Source: Oscillospiraceae bacterium
GTDB taxonomy: Bacteria > Bacillota > Clostridia > Oscillospirales > Acutalibacteraceae
Direction of reading: 5' to 3'
Assembly (NCBI GenBank): GCA_031262985.1
Contig: JAISGQ010000010.1
Span: 1-43,777, forward strand
DNA length: 43,777 bases
Shown one piece after another: positions 26,263-34,049 of the stretch. Every line of letters begins with the position of its first letter. Position 1 is the stretch's first letter. The notes beneath the pieces were generated by a model that was not told where the DNA came from, ran no database searches, and was given only the letters and a program-made list of their open reading frames with translations. A program made the position numbers and the translations under genes.

Positions 26263-27327
26263 TCATTGTCTATGCCCATTTATCTCGCAAATCCGCGCAA
26301 TGAGCTTCTCCAGTATAATATTCTTGTTCGCCTTTGAGCTTCTCAGCTTTACCGCCGTGTCAAACACCGCGTCTAAGTACTCCCGAATAGTCGCCGCACT
26401 GTATTTTGTGCAGTCGCGTAGCGCGTTCTCTGCGCGGAATTTCTTTCCTCCCGCATACGAACCCCCGTAGACCGACTGCATCTCCCCCGCGCCGACATTC
26501 GCCGCACGCGCCGCCTTTGCCCTGTACAAATCCACAAATGCGTCCTGCAGAATCATCAGAATCCTGTCCGGCTCTTCCCTCTGTAGGTACAACTTCTCCA
26601 GCACGTCATACGCGCCGTCGTAGTTCCCCCACAGGAGGTTTTTCGCGAGGTTGAATATGTTCGTCTCTATGCTGACCTCGCTCATTTGCTCAATCAGTTC
26701 GCCCGTGACCACCTTGTCGGGGGAGAGCAGAATCAGCTTCTCCAGCTCGCCGATAAGCGCGGTCACATTAAGCCCCGAGGTTTTTATCAGCTTCCCTGCG
26801 TCACGCTTGCTCAGCACCGCTCCCCGCTCCTTCGCGAAGGAGCAGAGTATGTCCGTCACATAGCTCTCAGTCGGAGTGGAGCAGTTTACGCACACTCCGT
26901 TTTTCGAAACCGAGTTCGCAAGCTTCGTCCACTTCTTGTCCGCCTTTTTCTTCTCCCCAAACGGAGCTTCGGCATTGAGCAGCCACAGCACGATAATACA
27001 CCTGCCGTCCGCACTCTCCACCGCCTCGCACAGCTTGTCTACATCTCCCTGCCCACGCGCCGAGGCGTTGAAGTCGCAGATACTCAGCACTCCCACCGAG
27101 GAAAACTGGGGGAGCATGACGGTGTTCTCCAATATATCGTTGACCACGCAGACACTGCCGTCCATGTGAACCAAATCCATATCAGGAAATTCGGGGGAGT
27201 ACCTCGAATATATCTCCTCCAGCGACCGCTTTACGAGAAAGCTCTCGTTTCCGTAGACGAGATACGCGCTGTGGTTATTTTCTCTCCCGAGCAGTGCCGA
27301 GAGGTCATAAGCTTTTACTTCATTCAT
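26263..27327 (-). CDS. holA: DNA polymerase III delta subunit
   Basis: This 354-aa protein is the clamp-loader delta subunit that opens the beta sliding clamp. Recognisable blocks are SAYLVYGNESFLVKRSLEEI at the start, the central SGLNVTALIGELEKLILL, and IFNLAKNLLWGNYDGAYDVL followed by RILMILQDAFVDLYRAK. These match the HolA (YqeN) family at the usual length. The ATG overlaps the comEC stop codon (ATGA), giving coupled translation. comEC-holA is the standard order in Firmicutes. Confidence 0.93.
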   Translation of the reverse strand: MNEVKAYDLSALLGRENNHSAYLVYGNESFLVKRSLEEIYSRYSPEFPDMDLVHMDGSVCVVNDILENTVMLPQFSSVGVLSICDFNASARGQGDVDKLCEAVESADGRCIIVLWLLNAEAPFGEKKKADKKWTKLANSVSKNGVCVNCSTPTESYVTDILCSFAKERGAVLSKRDAGKLIKTSGLNVTALIGELEKLILLSPDKVVTGELIEQMSEVSIETNIFNLAKNLLWGNYDGAYDVLEKLYLQREEPDRILMILQDAFVDLYRAKAARAANVGAGEMQSVYGGSYAGGKKFRAENALRDCTKYSAATIREYLDAVFDTAVKLRSSKANKNIILEKLIARICEINGHRQ

Positions 27328-29579
27328 TTTCTATCCATCCCTATTTTCAGAAAAATACCGTCCTTGGTAATGCCGAGATTGCCGTCTGTCCCCGTGCAAA
27401 ACACGTTCTCAAAGCCCCGCGCCTTCATGTAGCCTGAGGTTATCGCGCCGTCTGTCATGTCCATCGAAACAATGACGGCGGAGGTGTTTAAGGTGGACAA
27501 ATTCGCAACATCGTTCGACGAAATGAGAACCGCGTCTATCGCGGCGTCCTTAAACGGATTGTCCGCGCAGTCGCCTTTTGCCGGACAGAGCAGTATACTC
27601 ATCTCCCCCGCCTGCGCCAGTGTCCACGTTTGCCCCGTGCGGTCTCGCATGGTGTTGACCTCAATTCTCCCTATTTTCGCCTCACTGTCATACCTATGTA
27701 CGATTTCTCCCGAGTAGACACCCGCCGCAAGCTCCTTCGTCTCCTCCGCTTCAAACAGCATGAGGCGCGGAGGAAAATCGGTGAGGAGCGTTCTTGTCGC
27801 CTGCGCGTTTTGCTCAAAGCCGTCGGGGAGTATAAGCGCGTCCGGCTCTCTGATTCCCCTGTCGCGCATAGCGTAGTACGCCTGTTCTATGTCATATGCG
27901 TCGCCGCTCACGCCTATCAGCACATCACTCCCTCTGTCACTAAGGAGGACGAGTACTCCGTTCTCCACGCTGAAAACTGTGATTTGCTCCCTGCTGTAGC
28001 TTACTATGCCGTAGGAGAATGAACCTGCGAACCAGACAAGCAGAGAGAAGCACACGGCGATGTACGCCGATAGCCTTCTGTATGTCCTGTTGGTTTTGGA
28101 AAACAGAAAGTACCAATACAGAAAGATAATCAACGCCCCGATAAAAGCAATAGCCGCATATGCCGTGTGCGTACTCATGACAGCTCCCGGCATTGACGAA
28201 AACAGACGCACGCAGAACAGCACCGCCTCCCCTATCATCCACGCGCAGACGAAAATCGGATACGCGATGACTGAGCCTACCGCGCCGAGGAAAGTGAGGG
28301 CAACTGCCGCCATGCAAAGGAGCATGAACAGCGAGGCGGGATAGAGCAGGAGTACGTTTGATATGGGAGAGATTACCGACAGCTCCCCGAAAAACATCAC
28401 CGCCGCAGGCATGGTGAACACACTGCAAACAAGCGAGGAGAGAAACAGCTTGCATATATCGCGAAGCTTATCGGCGAAGAAGGATTGGTTTTGCGGCATA
28501 ATCTTCTTGTTTACGAGCTTATAGCACCTCTCGGACATAGACAAAAGCCCGAATGTAGCTGAGAAGGAGAGCAGAAGCCCCGCGTCCGCCGCCGCGTAGG
28601 GGTTGAAAAGGCATATCAGAAACACTGCCACTCCAAGCGAGTTTATCGAGTCGGCAGTTCTGCCTATGAACTTGCCGAAATAGAGGATGATTAGCATTAT
28701 TCCCGAACGAACGGCGGAGGGCGACATACCCGTAGTCATGATGAAGATGACGACAACAGGTATGACTATTATCGAGATTTGCTTTCGGGAGAATTTCAGC
28801 CGCCGAAGGAGCTTTGAAAGTGCGTCGGCTACAATCGACATATGCAGTCCCGAAATACAAAGCACGTGGGATAAGCCCGCGCCGCGAAAATCGGAGATGT
28901 CGGAGCGTGACACTCCCGACTTATCTCCTATGATTATTGCCGCCGCAAAGCCCGCCGTATCCTTACTCCAAAGCCGCTTTGTCTTTTCGATTATCTTCTC
29001 TCTGAGCCTAAGGGCGTAGGAGTACAAATCGTCCTCACCCTCTGACACCCGAACCGCGCTTCCCTTAGGGAGAAAGGCAGTGAGTACGATTTTGTCGGCG
29101 AGGAGGCTGATTCGCGAGGGACTGTTGTACTCCTCCTTTATCTGATTGAACTGGACGGTACATTCTATTATGTCGGAGTAGTCCGCTCTGAGTTTCTCCT
29201 TAGAGGACAGGCGGAGCTTCACATTCTGCTTGACGTCCGAAAGTCCAATAAACTCAGTCTCCACGATGTAGTAGTAACGCCCGCTCTTCTCCTCCGGCTG
29301 TTCGTCTACCCTGCCTTTGATGTAGGCGGTCTGCCCCGAGAGGAGGTCGGCGGGCTTTACCGTGTAATTTGAATAAAGCGCGGAGACGAGCATAGCCGCC
29401 CCTGAGGTTAGGAGCATTGCGACTGCGATGGCTTTCCTCCTCCGCGCCGTGACGAGATAGACGGCAAGTGCCATGATGAGAAACACGGCAGTCGCCAATG
29501 CCGCCGCAAAGCCGAAAAGCAAAGCGACCGTCTGCGATAGAAGATATGTAATCCCTATAACGGCAAATGGTCGCTTCAT
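27324..29579 (-). CDS. comEC: ComEC/Rec2 competence protein with degenerate C-terminal domain
   Basis: This 751-aa polytopic membrane protein is the channel that takes single-stranded DNA across the membrane during transformation. The N-terminal DUF4131-like region (to about residue 185) is followed by the ComEC/Rec2 domain with DFRGAGLSHVLCISGLHMS and many membrane helices to about 510. The last 200 residues sit where the metallo-beta-lactamase domain belongs, but the metal motif HxHxDH is gone: the equivalent stretch reads ALILPDGFEQNAQA. The nuclease-like part is therefore probably inactive. ATG has AAAGG 10 nt upstream. The gap 29580-29717 holds no recognisable gene. Confidence 0.9.
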   Translation of the reverse strand: MKRPFAVIGITYLLSQTVALLFGFAAALATAVFLIMALAVYLVTARRRKAIAVAMLLTSGAAMLVSALYSNYTVKPADLLSGQTAYIKGRVDEQPEEKSGRYYYIVETEFIGLSDVKQNVKLRLSSKEKLRADYSDIIECTVQFNQIKEEYNSPSRISLLADKIVLTAFLPKGSAVRVSEGEDDLYSYALRLREKIIEKTKRLWSKDTAGFAAAIIIGDKSGVSRSDISDFRGAGLSHVLCISGLHMSIVADALSKLLRRLKFSRKQISIIVIPVVVIFIMTTGMSPSAVRSGIMLIILYFGKFIGRTADSINSLGVAVFLICLFNPYAAADAGLLLSFSATFGLLSMSERCYKLVNKKIMPQNQSFFADKLRDICKLFLSSLVCSVFTMPAAVMFFGELSVISPISNVLLLYPASLFMLLCMAAVALTFLGAVGSVIAYPIFVCAWMIGEAVLFCVRLFSSMPGAVMSTHTAYAAIAFIGALIIFLYWYFLFSKTNRTYRRLSAYIAVCFSLLVWFAGSFSYGIVSYSREQITVFSVENGVLVLLSDRGSDVLIGVSGDAYDIEQAYYAMRDRGIREPDALILPDGFEQNAQATRTLLTDFPPRLMLFEAEETKELAAGVYSGEIVHRYDSEAKIGRIEVNTMRDRTGQTWTLAQAGEMSILLCPAKGDCADNPFKDAAIDAVLISSNDVANLSTLNTSAVIVSMDMTDGAITSGYMKARGFENVFCTGTDGNLGITKDGIFLKIGMDRK

Positions 29580-29717
29580 TATAACTCAGCCTTTCGGTTT
29601 GTATTTGTGGTGCTGACTACGGCAGTTGCGCTTAGTGTTATTACTCCGATAACCTTGCCTTTTCTGCTCGGATTTTGTCGTTAAGCGGCACTGTTGTTTG
29701 CTACATAAATAACTCCG

Positions 29718-30257
29718 TTATTTAAAGAACAGTGGGAGCGGCTCGAGGAAAACAATATCCTCACGGTTTTTCGCGTCTCCCTCGGCAAGAACTGCCGCCT
29801 TGGCGACTATCACGCCGCCTGCCTCGGTGACTAACGCCTCGATTGCGCCCAGTGATTCGCCCGTGCTTATAACATCGTCAACTATCAGCACCTTCTTGCC
29901 TTTTAGCGCGTCCGACTCCTCCTTCGAGAGGTAGAGGTTCTGCACGTGGTCTGTAGTGATGGATTTTACCTCTACTCCTATGGGGTCGGTCATATAAAGC
30001 TTAGTGCCTTTACGGGCGACAAAGTAGCCGGTTTTGCTCCTCCTCGCCATTTCGTAGGCAAGGGGGATACCCTTTGCTTCGGCTGTGATGATGTAGTCGA
30101 ACTTAGGGCATTTTTTGAGCAGTGCTTTGGCGGAGTTGACTGTAATTTCAACATCGTTGAACATTACGAACGCCGCAATATCGAGGTTCTCATTGACCTT
30201 GCAGATGGGAAGCTGCCTCTTGCAGCCGGCAATTTTTATCTCGAAAAAATTCTCCAT
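29718..30257 (-). CDS. Phosphoribosyltransferase, adenine PRT-like
   Basis: This 179-aa type I phosphoribosyltransferase has the PRPP-binding loop VLIVDDVISTGESL (residues 123-136) and the flexible-loop segment ARKGTKLYMTDPI. The overall resemblance is to adenine/xanthine phosphoribosyltransferases, but the N-terminus is distinct, so the base used is uncertain. The start is ambiguous. ATG-GAG-AAT-TTT is repeated, giving ATGs at 30272 and 30257; only the second has a GGAG 9 nt upstream (inside the first repeat), so I use 30257. Hairpin-repeat copy D starts about 32 nt upstream. Purine salvage is the likely role. Confidence 0.85.
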   Translation of the reverse strand: MENFFEIKIAGCKRQLPICKVNENLDIAAFVMFNDVEITVNSAKALLKKCPKFDYIITAEAKGIPLAYEMARRSKTGYFVARKGTKLYMTDPIGVEVKSITTDHVQNLYLSKEESDALKGKKVLIVDDVISTGESLGAIEALVTEAGGVIVAKAAVLAEGDAKNREDIVFLEPLPLFFK

Positions 30258-30289
30258 TACAAAATTCTCCATTCATAAGCTTACAATTA

Positions 30290-30619
30290 AAATTTGTTGC
30301 CAAAGAGTTAAAGTTTAGGTCAAGCCTTTTCAAAGGCTTGCATGGTTCACAGTCAAAATTAACTAACAAAACAATGCAAGAAAATCACAAAAAAACCATA
30401 AGCGAAACCTTTTTCGCGCTTTTCTTGGTTGATTTCTAAGTAAATTTAGAATAGGACAGCGCCCTGACTCGCCCTCCGCAGAGAGCGAAACTCTTTTATC
30501 GTCAGAAAAACGCAGGATGGTAGGCGAAAATGTCCCTAAGGACATTTTCGGCGTAGGAAACCCTCGTCGGGGGTTTCCCTGTGTAGGTCGCCTTGCGACC
30601 TATAGTGCATCCCCGTTAG
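30290..30619. repeat. Hairpin-train repeat, copy D (long form)
   Basis: Long form with the AT-rich arm, as in copy A. All main stems are recognisable, but two carry one unpaired base (TCGCCCT/AGAGCGA and GGAC/GCCC), so it looks like a partly decayed or intermediate copy. Homology with copy B continues to about 30670. The rest of the gap to the DUF2804 start at 30752 shows no gene. Confidence 0.9.
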
Positions 30620-30751
30620 TAATTCTTGCGTTTACCTAAAATTGCGTAGGTTACTGAGAGCAGAGCGTGCGACCCCCGCGTCCACGCAGTCTCGCTACGA
30701 GGTGTGTAGTTCATTCAAATCCCAAACAAAACAAGAACGGAGTGTGAAATC

Positions 30752-31834
30752 ATGAATCAGCAGACACAGAGAAGGTACTCCTCCCAGAAGGAGATTGTCG
30801 GGGAGACAAAGCTCCTCGGGAAGCGCGGAAGGCTCGCAGTCAGCGGCTGGAGCCGTTCGCCCGTATTTAACTACAACCGCCTTGACGTGCCCTCTCTTCG
30901 CCGCGCCATGCGGCTAAAGGAGTGGGACTACTACCTCTTCGGCGACGACCGCTACCAAATCGCGCTGACTATAGCCGACAACGGCTATATGGGGCTGATT
31001 TCCGCCTCCTTCATAGACCTCGAGAAGGGGTTCGACATAACCAAAAGTAAAATGGCGGCGTTCCCTATGGGGAGCTTCGATATGCCCTTCTCGTCGGACA
31101 ACGGAGATATAGTATACCGCAGTAAGAAGGTCAGCCTCAACTTCATCAAGGGCAACAAGACGCGCAAGGTGTCGATGCGGTGGATTAATTTTGACGACTC
31201 CAAGGAGCTGTACGCGGACGTCACCTTCGTACAGAACGACGAGGACAGCATGGCGATTGCTGTGCCGTTCGAAGGGAAAGCGGCGAAAGCGGGAAAATTC
31301 TACTACAACCACAAAATCAACTGTATGCCCGTGTTCGGCAAGGTCAAGCTGGGAGCGGAGGAGTTTAATTTCAGCGAAAACACAACCTTCGGCTGTCTCG
31401 ACTGGGGCAGAGGAGTATGGCCTTATGACAACAACTGGGTGTGGTGCTCCGCGAGCGGACTGTACAAAGGGGAGCGGTTCGGCTTCAATCTCGGCACGGG
31501 CTTCGGAGACAGAGCACAGTGCGGGGAGAATATTTTCTACTACAAGGGCAAGGGCTACAAGGTGGGCGAGCTTCAAATAGACGTGCCTAAGGGCAACTAC
31601 AAGCAGGGCGAGTGGACGTTTAGAGGAGAAGACGGGCTTATCGACCTGCGCATGATACCCTCCTACGAGCGGCTGGCTGATATAAGCGTGCTGGGACTGC
31701 TCAAGTCGGAGCAGCATCAGGTGTTCGGCAAATACTACGGCACTGTGGTGCTCATTGAGGACGACGGGAGCGAGACTACTGTAACTCTCGACGGACTTAC
31801 GGGCTTCTCCGAGGACGTTATTAATAAGTGGTGA
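30752..31834 (+). CDS. DUF2804 family protein
   Basis: This 360-aa soluble protein is recognised as DUF2804 by its beta-rich make-up and the motif CLDWGRGVWPYDNNWVWCSA (residues 227-246). Other conserved stretches are LLGKRGRLAVSGWSRSPVF near the N-terminus and GLTGFSEDV at the end. No function is established; the fold resembles lipocalin-like or glycosidase-adjacent beta-proteins, which is weak inference. There is no signal peptide. The ribosome site is CGGAGTG upstream of ATG. A TTGACAG heptamer array begins 5 nt after the stop codon. Confidence 0.8.
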   Translation: MNQQTQRRYSSQKEIVGETKLLGKRGRLAVSGWSRSPVFNYNRLDVPSLRRAMRLKEWDYYLFGDDRYQIALTIADNGYMGLISASFIDLEKGFDITKSKMAAFPMGSFDMPFSSDNGDIVYRSKKVSLNFIKGNKTRKVSMRWINFDDSKELYADVTFVQNDEDSMAIAVPFEGKAAKAGKFYYNHKINCMPVFGKVKLGAEEFNFSENTTFGCLDWGRGVWPYDNNWVWCSASGLYKGERFGFNLGTGFGDRAQCGENIFYYKGKGYKVGELQIDVPKGNYKQGEWTFRGEDGLIDLRMIPSYERLADISVLGLLKSEQHQVFGKYYGTVVLIEDDGSETTVTLDGLTGFSEDVINKW

Positions 31835-31839
31835 CGGTT

Positions 31840-32023
31840 CAGTTGACAGTTGACAGTTGACAAGTGACAGTTGACAGTTAGGGTACGGGCTACGCCTCTG
31901 CGCTTTAACTGTTCATTTTTCACATAAAAATTTTGCTTCGATAAAAAATCTCCGCCGAATGACACAAGGTGTCATTCGGCGGATAACTGTCACTTGTCAA
32001 CTGTCAACTGTGCTTGTCAACTG
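31840..32023. repeat. Facing pair of TTGACAG heptamer arrays with a capped hairpin
   Basis: Array 31840-31880 reads in TTGACAG words. Array 31984-32023 is its inverted counterpart. Adjacent to the second lies a perfect 14-bp stem CCGCCGAATGACAC/GTGTCATTCGGCGG (31952-31982, 3-nt loop), with an A run on its left that would be a U run on the minus strand. The pair resembles long terminal inverted repeats around about 100 bp of non-coding DNA. Confidence 0.85.
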
Positions 32024-32056
32024 CTATCCGCACTCCTTCAATTATTTTCACATTAC

Positions 32057-32086
32057 GAATACAAGCAGCCTCCTTCACATATAAAT
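32057..32086 (+). promoter_or_regulatory. Possible sigma-E-type promoter of spoIIID
   Basis: GAATACA is followed after 14 nt by CATATAAAT, close to the mother-cell sigma-E pattern known for spoIIID in Bacillus. No good sigma-A promoter was seen. The match is short, so this is tentative. Confidence 0.3.
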
Positions 32087-32117
32087 TACCACTGTGTGTA
32101 TATTGGAGGTAGTTATA

Positions 32118-32402
32118 GTGAAAGTAACTCTTGATGAACGTGCTGTCTTGCTGGGAGAATACATTGTGGAGAACAACGCCACTGTGAGAAGCACCGCCCG
32201 TGAATTTTCCATATCGAAGTCCACGGTTCACAAGGATGTTTCAGAACGGCTTAAATATCTCTCGCCCTCCCTCTACGCGGAGGTCAAGACTGTGCTGGAT
32301 ATCAACAAGGCTCAGCGGCATATTCGCGGCGGACTTGCGACAAAGCAGAAGTATCTTGAAAACCCCGTACATCCCTCAAAGCTTGCGAATAAGAAAAAAT
32401 AG
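32118..32402 (+). CDS. spoIIID: Sporulation transcription factor SpoIIID
   Basis: This 94-aa DNA-binding protein regulates sigma-E and sigma-K genes in the mother cell during sporulation. The helix-turn-helix (VRSTAREFSISKSTVHKDVSERL, roughly residues 22-44) and the following HIRGGLATKQKY segment match SpoIIID closely. The start is GTG with GGAGG 8 nt upstream; reading from a previous ATG at 32094 would put the ribosome site inside the gene. Its presence marks the organism as a descendant of spore formers. A strong terminator lies downstream. Confidence 0.93.
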   Translation: MKVTLDERAVLLGEYIVENNATVRSTAREFSISKSTVHKDVSERLKYLSPSLYAEVKTVLDINKAQRHIRGGLATKQKYLENPVHPSKLANKKK

Positions 32403-32448
32403 AGAGCCGTGTAAATAGAGAGGCAGGGACTGTACCCTCGCCGAGAAT

Positions 32449-32489
32449 AAAAGGGCTGCTGCAAAACTTTGTTTTGCAGCAGCCCTTTT
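32449..32489. terminator. Bidirectional terminator after spoIIID
   Basis: A perfect 19-bp stem AAAAGGGCTGCTGCAAAAC and its complement with a 3-nt loop, ending in TTTT on both strands, between the convergent spoIIID and MarR-type genes. Confidence 0.92.
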
Positions 32490-32537
32490 CAAACTGTCAA
32501 TAATTTGCCGCTTGCCACATAGTGTATTCGCCATCTG

Positions 32538-32996
32538 TCAGCTCAAGCTCAAAGAGCCGGAGCAGCTAATCTCCGGCATAAGCTCGCTCGAGATAATCTC
32601 CAGCATTTCATTGAGCTTTGAGATATCGGTTTCGGAGAACCGCTCCTTCATTCGCTTGACAACGGTGTCGATATAGCTGAGATTTATCCCGTAGTAGTCG
32701 AAAAACTTGTCCGTAACCTCAAGGTAGAACAGCCGCTTATCCCTGCGCGACTGCACTCTCCTGAGGTAACCCTTCTTGATGAGGCAGTTTATCTTATATG
32801 TAGCGTTGGGAGCAGAAATTTTAATGAAGTTCGCAAATTCATTTATCGTAGGACGGTGGAGAACATATATAATCTCAACACAAAAGGTTTCGACAGTAGT
32901 AAGGCTGGTCTCCCTGTTCTGAATCCTGTCAAAAACCTTCTGATAAAAATACAGCTTGAATTTGGAGTACACAGCCGTAAAGCTATCCTCTATCAT
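32538..32996 (-). CDS. MarR-family transcriptional regulator
   Basis: This 152-aa winged-helix protein has the MarR layout. A helical N-terminus is followed by recognition helices around TINEFANFIKISAPNATYKINCLIKKGYL, the wing with RRDKRLFYLEVTD, and a dimer-forming C-terminal helix pair. A short Ser-rich tail ends the protein. ATG has GGGGGA about 7 nt upstream. It is followed by spoIIID in convergent orientation and preceded by an 84-aa protein gene only 31 nt away, probably in one transcript. Ligand and targets are unknown. Confidence 0.85.
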   Translation of the reverse strand: MIEDSFTAVYSKFKLYFYQKVFDRIQNRETSLTTVETFCVEIIYVLHRPTINEFANFIKISAPNATYKINCLIKKGYLRRVQSRRDKRLFYLEVTDKFFDYYGINLSYIDTVVKRMKERFSETDISKLNEMLEIISSELMPEISCSGSLSLS

Positions 32997-33027
32997 TAAA
33001 ATTTCCCCCTGTTTTAATCGAGTAGTA

Positions 33028-33282
33028 TTATTTGTTGTTCTTCGCCAGCCATGCGGAGGAAATCTCCATAGCCTCGCCCAGAGACGAACGCTCTGCCGTC
33101 TTAACTATCTTGCCGCTCCCCTTTATGTCGGGGTCGGTGTACTCAAGCTGAATAATTACCTTGTTGTCTGAAACAATATTCAGGTGTATGACGTACTTAT
33201 CGGTCATGCTGCCGTAGTAAATCTCCTGCCCTTTTCTGACAAGAGGACGCCCCATGTAGGTGAGGTCCGCGCTGTTTTCCAT
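33028..33282 (-). CDS. Small conserved protein of unknown function
   Basis: This 84-aa soluble protein is mixed alpha/beta. The pattern YMGRPLVRKGQEIYYGSM then DKYVIHLNIV, and a C-terminal ISSAWLAKN helix, look conserved. I recall similar proteins in Clostridia but know no function. The ATG at 33282 has GAGGA about 10 nt upstream; a TTG 9 nt earlier is too close to that site. It lies between ireB and the MarR-type gene on the same strand, so it may share their transcript. Confidence 0.7.
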   Translation of the reverse strand: MENSADLTYMGRPLVRKGQEIYYGSMTDKYVIHLNIVSDNKVIIQLEYTDPDIKGSGKIVKTAERSSLGEAMEISSAWLAKNNK

Positions 33283-33393
33283 ATTAATCAAATCCTCTCT
33301 TTGACACAGCAGAAGGAGGAGTAAGGCTTTCCGCTCATTTTCCGTTCTCCCACGCTGTTCTTCTCCCTCATTGCCGCTCCCTGCACCGCTCCT

Positions 33394-33639
33394 TTAGTCC
33401 TCAAGATAGGAGAGCAGCAGTTCTCTGAGCAGCTCGTCGCGGTCAATCTTACGCATGATATTGCGTGCGTTGTTGTGTGTGGTGATATAAGTCGGGTCCT
33501 CGGAGAGGATGTAGCCGACTATCTGATTTATCGGGTTGTAGCCTTTTTCCTTCAATGCGCCGTAAACGGCGAGGAGCAAAGCCTTCATCTGCTCGGCGTT
33601 GTCGTCTCCTATTGTAAATGTCATTGTATCGTTGTTCAT
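33394..33639 (-). CDS. ireB: IreB family regulatory protein (UPF0297)
   Basis: This 81-aa protein matches IreB/YrzL through [23 protein letters not shown] and [15 protein letters not shown]. In Enterococcus faecalis, IreB is a substrate of the Ser/Thr kinase IreK and affects cephalosporin resistance. The family is usually followed by ruvX and a UPF0473 gene, which are absent here. The start is placed at 33639 by alignment with family members. An ATG at 33660 would add seven residues and has no ribosome site either. The Thr-rich N-terminus (DTMTFT) corresponds to the phosphorylated region. Confidence 0.9.
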   Translation of the reverse strand: MNNDTMTFTIGDDNAEQMKALLLAVYGALKEKGYNPINQIVGYILSEDPTYITTHNNARNIMRKIDRDELLRELLLSYLED

Positions 33640-33709
33640 ATCTGTAATCATGCCTTTCATGTCCGTGTTTTTTTACAAAATTACTGCCCCTCAACTCTCC
33701 GCTCCATAT

Positions 33710-33738
33710 ATAATACATGAAAAGGAAGGAATTTTCAA
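33710..33738 (-). promoter_or_regulatory. Sigma-A promoter for ireB
   Basis: On the minus strand TTGAAA, 17 nt, TATTAT lies about 70 nt upstream of the ireB start. It diverges from the heat-shock promoter, with the two -35 boxes about 75 bp apart. Confidence 0.55.
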
Positions 33739-33810
33739 GGGAAATTAATATCTGTTAACATTTTAATTAAAAATTAGTTCTTCTTAAAAATTTGTTTACA
33801 ATCAATTCTA

Positions 33811-33839
33811 TTGACAATTGTGAAAAATAGTGGTAATCT
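33811..33839 (+). promoter_or_regulatory. Sigma-A promoter of the heat-shock operon
   Basis: TTGACA (33811-33816), 17 nt, TAATCT (33834-33839). The predicted transcription start falls just before the CIRCE operator, as in other HrcA-controlled operons. Confidence 0.85.
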
Positions 33840-33850
33840 TAGTGCAGTGA

Positions 33851-33877
33851 TTAGCACTCGAACATCGAGAGTGCTAA
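33851..33877. promoter_or_regulatory. CIRCE operator (HrcA binding site)
   Basis: Perfect match to the consensus: TTAGCACTC, 9 nt, GAGTGCTAA. It begins 11 nt after the -10 box. HrcA binds here and blocks transcription of hrcA-grpE-dnaK-dnaJ at normal temperature. Confidence 0.97.
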
Positions 33878-33902
33878 TCGAGGCGAGAAGCAATCGCACT
33901 CC

Positions 33903-34030
33903 CCGCCCGCAGGCGGAATAACTGTCATCTGGCACTTGTCAACTGTCAACTGTACTGCCCCGCCCGCAGGCGGATAACTGTCACCTGTCACTTGTCAACT
34001 GTCAACTGTGTTTGTCAACTGTCAACTGTG
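33903..34030. repeat. Two tandem capped heptamer units in the hrcA leader
   Basis: Two units of about 57 bp, each a CCGCC-CGCA-GGCGG hairpin followed by TAACTGTCA..., CACTTGTC and AACTGTC words. The second unit has an extra run of AACTGTC. They fill the space between CIRCE and hrcA and end 20 nt before its start codon. Confidence 0.9.
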
Positions 34031-34049
34031 CTGAAAGCTGGTGTTCGTC

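Noticed and set aside
31840-32023. CRISPR array
   Set aside because: Repeat units are 7 nt with no unique spacers of constant length, and no cas genes are present.
33449-33718. 89-aa minus-strand frame over ireB
   Set aside because: It overlaps the well-supported IreB frame, and its Arg/Tyr-rich product resembles no family.
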